Source of the DNA: an uncultured Prevotellaceae bacterium
Lineage (GTDB): Bacteria; Bacteroidota; Bacteroidia; Bacteroidales; Bacteroidaceae
Direction: 5' to 3'
Assembly: GCA_900315565.1 (NCBI GenBank)
Contig: OMZS01000007.1
Coordinates: 48,678-112,677, forward strand
DNA: 64,000 nucleotides
This document shows positions 58,384 to 64,000 of this stretch, in pieces. Position numbers and translations under genes: made by a program. Every line of letters begins with the position of its first letter. Positions within the stretch are counted from its first letter, which is position 1. Below the pieces are notes generated by a model. It ran no database searches. It was not told where the DNA came from and saw only the letters and a program-made list of their open reading frames with translations.

Positions 58384-58456
58384 ACCCTTTTTTGTGTTTT
58401 CACCCGTATCGGAAATCGTGGAAATGCGTGAATAGTACTTTTTTTCTGTGTATTTG

Positions 58457-58487
58457 TTTGGAAGTTAAGATTATTGTTGTATATTTG
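58457..58487 (+). promoter_or_regulatory. Promoter of the AAA/DUF234 ATPase gene
   Basis: TTTG (58457-58460), 19-bp spacer, TATATTTG (58480-58487), 47 bp before the ATG. Confidence 0.7.
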
Positions 58488-58533
58488 CAAAAGGTAATGA
58501 CGGTTACAGTAACAACGAATACTATTTCAAGAT

Positions 58534-59823
58534 ATGAGATTTTACGATAGAGAAAAAGAACTACTGGTGCTTGGTGAAGTGCTTCACAGAAGCAAGTCCG
58601 AAGCAAAGATGACCATACTGATGGGACGCAGGCGCATCGGTAAGACTGAGCTCTCGCTGAGATGCGGCGACGAGACAGTGTTGTATTTCTTCGTGGGCAA
58701 GAAAGCGGAGACGTTGTTGTGCCAGCTTGATGCTCCGATACTTGGTACATCAAACACTTTCTCCGAGGTGTTCAGGTTCGTGCTTCAGCTGTCAGAGAAC
58801 CGTCCGTTTACATTGGTTATCGACGAGTTTCAGAATTTTCTGAAGATAAATCCTGCTATCTTCAGCGATATGCAGCGCGACTGGGACTTACATAAGCGAA
58901 GCAGCCATCTGAACCTGATTATCAGCGGTTCAGTGTTCACGCTGATGACCAAGATATTCGAAGACAAGGAAGAACCTCTGTTCGGACGTGCCGATGAGAA
59001 GATGGTGCTTGAGCCGTTTACCACGGATGTGCTAAAACAAATTCTTAAAGACTTCAACCCAGACTACACTCCAGAAGATTTGCTGGCGTTGTATAGCATT
59101 ACGGGTGGTGTGCCTTGGTATGTCACGCTGTTGCTCGATAAGGGCAAGACCAACAGGGATGCGATGCTAGCTGCATTGACTGAGGAAAATACACCATTTA
59201 TCAACGAGGGAAAGAACATTCTGATTGAGGAGTTCGGTACCGACTACGTGACCTACTTTTCTATCCTGACCTGCATTGCCAGCGGAATGAAAACCCGTTC
59301 AGAGATTGAGAACGAACTTGGAAACAACAACATTGGTCCTTATTTGGTTAAGTTAGAGAACTATTATAAAGTTATAACCAAGTCGCTCCCCATTTTTGCC
59401 AAGGAAAATAGCAAGAAGGTGAGGTATCAGCTCAATGACTGTTTCCTTATATTCTGGTTCCGTTTCTTCTACAAGTATCAGGCTCTTGTGGAGAATAAGG
59501 CCCTGAAGTCGCTTGGCGAAATCATAGAGAGAGACTACAGCAGTGTGTCTGGATTGATGATGGAGCGCTATTTCATGAAGAAGTTTCAGGAAGAAGGTCG
59601 CTACATCATCGGGAAATGGTGGGACAGAAAAGGGGAGAACGAAATCGACCTAATCGTTGTTGACCCTATTGGAAAAGAAGCCTGGATCTATGAACTGAAG
59701 AAGCAAGGCTATCGATACAAGGAGAATGAGTTTCGTGAGAAAGTAGACAGGGTGCTCGAGCAGACTCCCGAACTCCGCAAGATGACCATCCATATAGGCT
59801 CGTTGTCACTTGAAGATATGTAA
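58534..59823 (+). CDS. AAA-type ATPase with C-terminal DUF234 (nuclease-like) domain
   Basis: The 429-residue product has Walker A MGRRRIGKTEL (30-40), Walker B LVIDEFQN (94-101), sensor ISGSVFTLM, and the family phrase ITGGVPWYV. It continues with a winged-helix region (SEIENELGNNNIGPYLVKLENYYKVI) and ends with a DUF234 domain. There GENEIDLIVVD and IYELK form the E/D-x-K core of a PD-(D/E)xK fold (near residues 371-390). These ATPases are widespread in anaerobes and archaea and have no firm function; links to mobile DNA or defence are suspected. It is bracketed by inverted GTTGACA elements. Confidence 0.85.
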   Translation: MRFYDREKELLVLGEVLHRSKSEAKMTILMGRRRIGKTELSLRCGDETVLYFFVGKKAETLLCQLDAPILGTSNTFSEVFRFVLQLSENRPFTLVIDEFQNFLKINPAIFSDMQRDWDLHKRSSHLNLIISGSVFTLMTKIFEDKEEPLFGRADEKMVLEPFTTDVLKQILKDFNPDYTPEDLLALYSITGGVPWYVTLLLDKGKTNRDAMLAALTEENTPFINEGKNILIEEFGTDYVTYFSILTCIASGMKTRSEIENELGNNNIGPYLVKLENYYKVITKSLPIFAKENSKKVRYQLNDCFLIFWFRFFYKYQALVENKALKSLGEIIERDYSSVSGLMMERYFMKKFQEEGRYIIGKWWDRKGENEIDLIVVDPIGKEAWIYELKKQGYRYKENEFREKVDRVLEQTPELRKMTIHIGSLSLEDM

Positions 59824-59836
59824 ATATGTTGTTTAG

Positions 59837-59876
59837 GGTTGACAGGTTGACACACCAAAGTAGGAATGCTGTCAAC
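59837..59876 (-). repeat. GTTGACA compound element, copy C (inverted)
   Basis: On the minus strand: GTTGACA (59870-59876), 13-bp spacer, then GGTGTGTCAACCTGTCAACC (59837-59856), one mismatch from the 20-mer of copy A. Confidence 0.75.
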
Positions 59877-59903
59877 GAAACCGTTTCACCATGAGAAAAG
59901 AAA

Positions 59904-59936
59904 AAGGAGTTAGATTTCTCTAACTCCTTGATTTTT
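59904..59936 (+). terminator. Terminator after the AAA/DUF234 gene
   Basis: AAGGAGTTAGA / TCTAACTCCTT stem, TTTC loop, then GATTTTT. Nothing else recognisable lies in the remaining 59940-60077 gap. Confidence 0.75.
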
Positions 59937-60077
59937 AAAGCGCTTCAGGATGGGCTTGGATTTAAGAAGATGAAATCGGAAGAAATCTTTAGAAATAGTA
60001 AGAAACTAAAATACAGATAGTTACGAAAGAGATATAGAAGGTTTTTAAAAGTTAAAATTTCGCCAAATCTCAAAAAA

Positions 60078-60128
60078 TGGGTGCAAATTGGGTGCAACTT
60101 TCAAAAGAAATATGTATTTTTGCACCCA
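60078..60128 (+). promoter_or_regulatory. Integrase promoter with TGGGTGCAA repeats
   Basis: TGGGTGCAA occurs directly at 60078-60086 and 60089-60097 and inverted (TTGCACCCA) at 60120-60128, overlapping the TATTTTTG -7 element (60115-60122). The layout suits autorepression or recombinase arm binding. Confidence 0.55.
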
Positions 60129-60144
60129 GTTAAATATATTTGAT

Positions 60145-61620
60145 ATGGCACAATTTTTTCTAAGAACAAAAAGAGAAACGGGAGAGTCTCCCCTTTACAC
60201 CAAGATAAGACGTAACGGAATGCAGATGTATATATGTACGGGCATACGTGTGGATATACAGGAGTGGAATAAGGCACAAAAGAGCCTTTCTTCTATGCGA
60301 CGTTATGAGAATACAGACGAAGGGACGAAAGTTCATGATCTGCAAATTAAGGTAACAAAAGCTATTGACATGCTTTATGCTGAGAACAAAATCAACACAA
60401 AGGAAGATAAGGCTATCATTGAACAGGCTTTATCAGCAATTGTCAATGGGACAGTAGAGGAAATCCAGCAAACAGCAAAGGTAGTTACTGCCAAATCGAG
60501 GGAAACAGTATTGGGTTTCTTTGATTATTTCATTGCAGGTATTTCTGATGGCTCCATTCGTCATGGCGATAACTCCGACTACTCCTCTGGTACAATTGTC
60601 GTGTGGAAAGCTTTCGGTGAGAACCTAAAGGAGTATTGTAAAAATGACATCTCTTTTGAAGATATTGACAAGCCTTTTGCTGACAGATTTACACTTTATC
60701 TTCAGAAACAAGGTTATATGCCGAATACCATCAACAAAAAGGTTTCTTGTTTTCGCAAACTCTGTAACCTTGCGGCTATGGAAGGGTACAACAAGAATGC
60801 TGTTTCCCTACGGGTTTGGAAAGACAGGACGATAAAAGAGATAGACAAGCGAGCAGAGATATACTTGACTGACGAGGAGATTGATGCCATGTACGACATG
60901 GAACTGACTGGCGAGAATGAGATAGTACGTGACATCTTCCTTCTTGGTTACTTCAGTTGCCAGCGTTATAGCGACTATTGCAAGTTACGGGAAGAGAATT
61001 TCATAACCTACAACAAAAGTGGACTGATTACGTTGACACAGAAGAAAACCGGGAAAAAGGTAGAAGTGCCTATCTTCGACGACCGTGTCTATGAACTTTG
61101 CGAAAAGTATAACTATAACTTTCCGGATATTACAGCCCAGAAAATGAATTTGAAGATTAAGGTTATTGGTTATGAGTTGTCGAAAACGGTACCTTCTTTT
61201 TGTGAGAAGTACGTAACGGTGTTGACTGGCGTGGAAAAACGATCTGAACAAACTTATAAAAAGCTTTTGAAGAAGAAAAAGGATGGCATCAAGTTTACAG
61301 AAAACGAACGCAAATGGTTTCACAAACTGGATAAGTGGGCCAAGATACGAAACGGATCCCCTCTTTGGGAACGGAATAAGCATGGTGAAGTCGTGCGAGC
61401 CAAATATGAGCTGATATGTTCACATACGGCACGAAGGAGTGGAACCACTAACCTATATAAATTAGGTGTGCTGTCAGACTTGGAATTACGCAGCATAACA
61501 GGCCATGAGTCGCAGAAGAACTTTGAGGGCTACATCCGCATTGGAATATCGGAGCAGGCCCAAAGAGTAGGTGACAAGATTAAGGCAGCAATGGAAGCGA
61601 GAAGACATGTTGACAAGTAG
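60145..61620 (+). CDS. Tyrosine-type site-specific recombinase (integrase)
   Basis: The 491-residue product has an arm-binding N-terminus (MAQFFLRTKRETGESPLYTKIRRNG.. GIRVDIQEWNKA), a SAM-like core-binding domain (about 135-230) and a catalytic domain. Catalytic residues are visible: R274 (SCQRYSD), Lys in TQKKTGK, H427-x-x-R430 (SHTARRSGTTN), H454 (TGHES) and Y463 (EGYIRI). This is the phage-type integrase family of Bacteroidota mobile elements. Upstream in-frame ATG at 60088 precedes the promoter, so 60145 is the start. The last codons (HVDK) and stop lie in GTTGACA copy B. It marks 58-64 kb as an integrated island. Confidence 0.93.
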   Translation: MAQFFLRTKRETGESPLYTKIRRNGMQMYICTGIRVDIQEWNKAQKSLSSMRRYENTDEGTKVHDLQIKVTKAIDMLYAENKINTKEDKAIIEQALSAIVNGTVEEIQQTAKVVTAKSRETVLGFFDYFIAGISDGSIRHGDNSDYSSGTIVVWKAFGENLKEYCKNDISFEDIDKPFADRFTLYLQKQGYMPNTINKKVSCFRKLCNLAAMEGYNKNAVSLRVWKDRTIKEIDKRAEIYLTDEEIDAMYDMELTGENEIVRDIFLLGYFSCQRYSDYCKLREENFITYNKSGLITLTQKKTGKKVEVPIFDDRVYELCEKYNYNFPDITAQKMNLKIKVIGYELSKTVPSFCEKYVTVLTGVEKRSEQTYKKLLKKKKDGIKFTENERKWFHKLDKWAKIRNGSPLWERNKHGEVVRAKYELICSHTARRSGTTNLYKLGVLSDLELRSITGHESQKNFEGYIRIGISEQAQRVGDKIKAAMEARRHVDK

Positions 61621-61650
61621 AAATCTCTAAGGTGTTTTCAACTGTCAACC
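61609..61650 (+). repeat. GTTGACA compound element, copy B
   Basis: GTTGACA (61609-61615), 15-bp spacer, then GGTGTTTTCAACTGTCAACC (61631-61650). It overlaps the integrase stop codon and is direct with respect to copy A 3.27 kb upstream. Confidence 0.7.
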
Positions 61651-61800
61651 GTGTGGTAAGCGATTAGAAAAGAACAAATATGATCTCAAAGGCATGGACT
61701 GAAGTTATTCTGCTTTTTAGTCGATTTTATTAGCCAAAAACGTAATAGTATTGCGAAACAATGAAATTCAATTGATAATCTGCGTATTTTAGTTAGCTGT

Positions 61801-62703
61801 ATGAAGAAAACCGCTTTAATGGAAATTGTCAACTATGCTGACATACCAATACCCCAATTTGTAGATATAATATTAAAAGGTGACGACGAGGCTATGTATT
61901 ATTTGCTCCACGAACGCCTGAAGCAGCTGCTTTACGAAAGATATCAAAACTATAGCCATCATCTGTATGACGATTTTGATGACTTGTTAGATGACTTCTT
62001 TATCTACATCCGTGAGAGTGGCCATACCCCATATCAGGCACTTCAGCGCATCAAGAAGAAAGAGGCTTTTGAAAGTTGGTTGTTGAACACGTTCCGTAAC
62101 TATCTTAACAATAGGTCAGAGGCAGAGTCTCATATTCCCCTTGTGGATAAAGATTGTGAGAAGATCTCTTTGCTAACTGAAAGTTCATTGGCAGATGGGG
62201 AGATCAAGATTCATATTGTCTCCCAACTGATAGCCTATGCGTTACAGGTGTTTTATCCGCGAGGACGCTTTATTTTTCTCCGATCACTTCTCACCATTCT
62301 CAATGAACAGCAAGCAGTTCCCGATAAGCAGATGGCCGAAGCACTTGGTATGTCTTACACCTCATATCGTGTAACCCTTCACCATATGAGGAGCAATGTA
62401 AAACGCTTTAGGGAGTACCTGTTAAATGGAGAGTCATTGCGGCTTGATGACAAGCATGAGCTTTTGGCAAGACATATTTATGATGATTTCTCGAATCTTT
62501 ATCCTATATTATTCGATTGCTACCTACAATGCATTGATACATTAAAAACCAGTGATGCCGTTAAAGAGCTTCGCGCCCAATATATTGAAGAACTCGGGTT
62601 TGCTGTTCATGAACCAAGCGTCCCAGAACAATCCAAAATAAGTATTGCACGATTCTGGGTGAAACTTAATCGATGGTTGATACCTGGAATGATGGCTATG
62701 TAG
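61801..62703 (+). CDS. Sigma-70-like (ECF-type) regulatory protein
   Basis: The 300-residue product looks like a diverged sigma factor. Residues 25-110 (LKGDDEAMYYLLHERLKQLLYERY.. FDDLLDDFFIYIRE.. ESWLLNTFRNYLNNR) fit region 2, and residues about 165-205 (PDKQMAEALGMSYTSYRVTLHHMRSNVKRFREYLL) fit a region-4 helix-turn-helix. An extra C-terminal domain of about 95 residues follows. It lies between the integrase and the RloAB genes and may control the island. Weak alternative: a non-sigma HTH regulator. Confidence 0.6.
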   Translation: MKKTALMEIVNYADIPIPQFVDIILKGDDEAMYYLLHERLKQLLYERYQNYSHHLYDDFDDLLDDFFIYIRESGHTPYQALQRIKKKEAFESWLLNTFRNYLNNRSEAESHIPLVDKDCEKISLLTESSLADGEIKIHIVSQLIAYALQVFYPRGRFIFLRSLLTILNEQQAVPDKQMAEALGMSYTSYRVTLHHMRSNVKRFREYLLNGESLRLDDKHELLARHIYDDFSNLYPILFDCYLQCIDTLKTSDAVKELRAQYIEELGFAVHEPSVPEQSKISIARFWVKLNRWLIPGMMAM

Positions 62704-62721
62704 AAAACCGTAAGTTCATCT

Positions 62722-63282
62722 TTACTCTATGAACTGTAGGAGTTGTTCAACCAATTGATGTACGGTGGTTGACGACTCTTCTTTTGCAGGATTACTTCCA
62801 TCGAATGATTCCAGTACCTTTTGGGCATTTCCTATTGCAAAACGAGTTTTCGGGTAAATGACATTGAAGACTTTCATGGAGTCCCCTTTTGTCTTACCGT
62901 ATCTGAAGCCAAGCAGATGGGAAAGCATCTCACCGTAGCGATATGCCACATGAAAACCATTAGTCTGAGCCATCTGTATGGCAGCGTTGAAATCGCTGTC
63001 AGAAAAAACATCCTTGTCAAATACGACCCAACATTGATCGTAGTTCCGACTTCTTCTCTTTTCGATATCCCTAATGGCAATTGCCTCTTTAACCAGCGAA
63101 ATGGTATTCATGCCCTTGCCAATAGCTTTCACGTTAGCAGATGTCAAACGGAAGGAGTTGAAGTATTCTGGTTCAGTTACCTCTCCTTCACAGACGATAA
63201 GGAAGGTTTGTTTCACCAACCTTAGGCTGCTTGTCCTTCTGAGTGTACGCTCAATTTTGGGGTTTTGTCTGCGTGCCATCAC
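62722..63282 (-). CDS. rloB: RloB-family (AbiLii-like) protein, apparently internally deleted
   Basis: The 186-residue product has the RloB N-terminus: KQTFLIVCEGEVTEPEYFNSFR (Toprim-like EGEVTEPxYF), then SLVKEAIAI and QCWVVFDKDVFSDSDFNAAIQMAQTNGFHVAY. RloB normally continues with an SNxAFE-W-LLHFE segment; here the sequence passes straight to RYGEMLSHLLGFRYGKTKGD, so about 20-30 conserved residues seem missing without breaking the frame. RloA/RloB pairs resemble the AbiL abortive-infection system. The start overlaps the rloA stop by 4 bp. Confidence 0.75.
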   Translation of the reverse strand: MMARRQNPKIERTLRRTSSLRLVKQTFLIVCEGEVTEPEYFNSFRLTSANVKAIGKGMNTISLVKEAIAIRDIEKRRSRNYDQCWVVFDKDVFSDSDFNAAIQMAQTNGFHVAYRYGEMLSHLLGFRYGKTKGDSMKVFNVIYPKTRFAIGNAQKVLESFDGSNPAKEESSTTVHQLVEQLLQFIE

Positions 63283-64000
63283 TCCGTCCTCCTTAATACT
63301 GACTCCAGATTACCGATAATGGGTGTGGCTCCATATTTACCACTGAGATAATCCTTTTCGAAAGGAGCATCACTCCTGACTTTATAGTCTGACAAAGAAT
63401 AGAGTGAGGTAGCTCCGAATCTATCCTTCTGGGTGAACCAGATTTGATCACGACGGAATAAACCAGAACTGAGGATGTTGGTGTCGTGAGCCGTAAATAT
63501 CAACTGAGCATTTCGTGGATTGGTTTCGCGAGAATTAAACAGGGAGATAATCCGATTAGTCAGAACCGGATGTAATTTGGAGTCGAACTCATCAATGACG
63601 AGTCTCGATCCGTTGTCAAGAGCCTTGATGATAGGGTAAGCCATAGAGAAGTATTTGATGGTTCCCTCAGATTCCATGCTCAAGAATGGGAAACTGGTTT
63701 CACCTTTAGCCACTCCATTTGTGTCATACTGCAAATGTCGGCTAAGGATGTGATTGTCACTTTTCTCTATATCCTCAATACCAAGGTCGGCAAACTTGGA
63801 AAACTCCACGATTCTTGACCGCATCTCTACATCATCAAGATGGTTTGCGGCCATATTCCACATCCTTTCTTCGTCAGAGCACGTAAGGATGCTTGTATCT
63901 CCAAGCCAGTTGATAATCTGAACCGCAGTAGGGTCGTTAAACTGAGCTGCGGCAGAAAGCAGGAGGGCATTGTTGCGAATCATCTTCCTGTTCACTAAGT
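63279..64000 (-). CDS. rloA: RloA-family AAA ATPase, C-terminal part (5' end outside window)
   Basis: The frame is open to the window edge, so at least 239 C-terminal residues are seen and the Walker A region is missing. Visible motifs: SEGTIKYFSMAYPIIKALDNGSRLVIDEFDSKLHPVLTNRIISLF (signature, Walker B with catalytic Glu as DEFD, D-loop) and AQLIFTAHDTNIL (H-loop). This is the overcoming-lysogenisation/ABC-type ATPase of RloA/AbiLi. It is coupled to rloB by an ATGA overlap. The pair is a candidate anti-phage module carried by the integrase island. Confidence 0.85.
   Translation of the reverse strand, partial: LVNRKMIRNNALLLSAAAQFNDPTAVQIINWLGDTSILTCSDEERMWNMAANHLDDVEMRSRIVEFSKFADLGIEDIEKSDNHILSRHLQYDTNGVAKGETSFPFLSMESEGTIKYFSMAYPIIKALDNGSRLVIDEFDSKLHPVLTNRIISLFNSRETNPRNAQLIFTAHDTNILSSGLFRRDQIWFTQKDRFGATSLYSLSDYKVRSDAPFEKDYLSGKYGATPIIGNLESVLRRTE

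Noticed and set aside
61801-64000. Prophage
   Set aside because: No capsid, portal, terminase, tail or lysis genes are visible; an integrated island fits better.

Overview
The window reads as chromosomal DNA of a member of the Bacteroidota, most likely Prevotellaceae. The evidence is SusC/SusD pairs, -7 elements of the TAnnTTTG type in front of many genes (often with a TTG/TTTG about 19-20 bp upstream), no recognisable Shine-Dalgarno sites, the tRNA-Glu/rpsT/gyrB/recO neighbourhood, and butyrate kinase. The species cannot be fixed from sequence alone.

Layout. 1-6 kb: end of a DUF2207 membrane protein, a secreted retropepsin-like protein, gyrB, rpsT, tRNA-Glu, recO. 6-15 kb: a His-rich metal-exporting P-type ATPase, ybeY-coaD, an AAA+ protein, small membrane proteins, a CDF cation exporter, a CatA-like acetyltransferase and a membrane metallophosphoesterase. 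15-23 kb: an LTA-synthase-like protein with a degraded active site, a PAP2 phosphatase, an RluA-type pseudouridine synthase, a metallo-beta-lactamase-fold hydrolase, a ResB/CcsA cytochrome c maturation protein and a Rid-family protein. 23-30 kb: a run of envelope genes (c-type cytochrome lipoprotein, porin, di-haem oxidoreductase, imelysin, second porin) that looks like an iron or redox acquisition locus; the ResB/CcsA gene just downstream would mature its c-type haems. 30-40 kb: butyrate kinase, a Upf1-like helicase, a PfkB kinase, a PagL-like lipid A deacylase, a BASS-type transporter, xpt, a TraB/GumN protein, tRNA-Leu and manC. 40-56 kb: a glucuronoarabinoxylan-type polysaccharide utilisation locus (two GH43, SusC, SusD, a DUF6057-like membrane protein, a haem-motif beta-propeller lipoprotein, GH115). 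56-58 kb: HAD hydrolase, greA and a HIT protein, two with structured leaders. 58-64 kb: an accessory island with an AAA/DUF234 ATPase, a tyrosine recombinase, a sigma-like regulator and an RloA/RloB (AbiL-like) defence pair.

The most unusual property is repetitive DNA at two scales. (1) Low-complexity, text-like repeats sit between genes, supply stop codons or N-termini to several genes, and occur in frame inside at least four ordinary genes (LTA-synthase-like, RluA, ResB/CcsA, PagL-like). (2) In the accessory island a compound element (GTTGACA, a 13-16 bp spacer, then about 20 bp rich in TGTCAAC) occurs three times around the ATPase and recombinase genes, next to a perfect inverted repeat with 23-bp arms. 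These are the best candidates for an undescribed system. All function calls are from reading the sequence; no database search was run.
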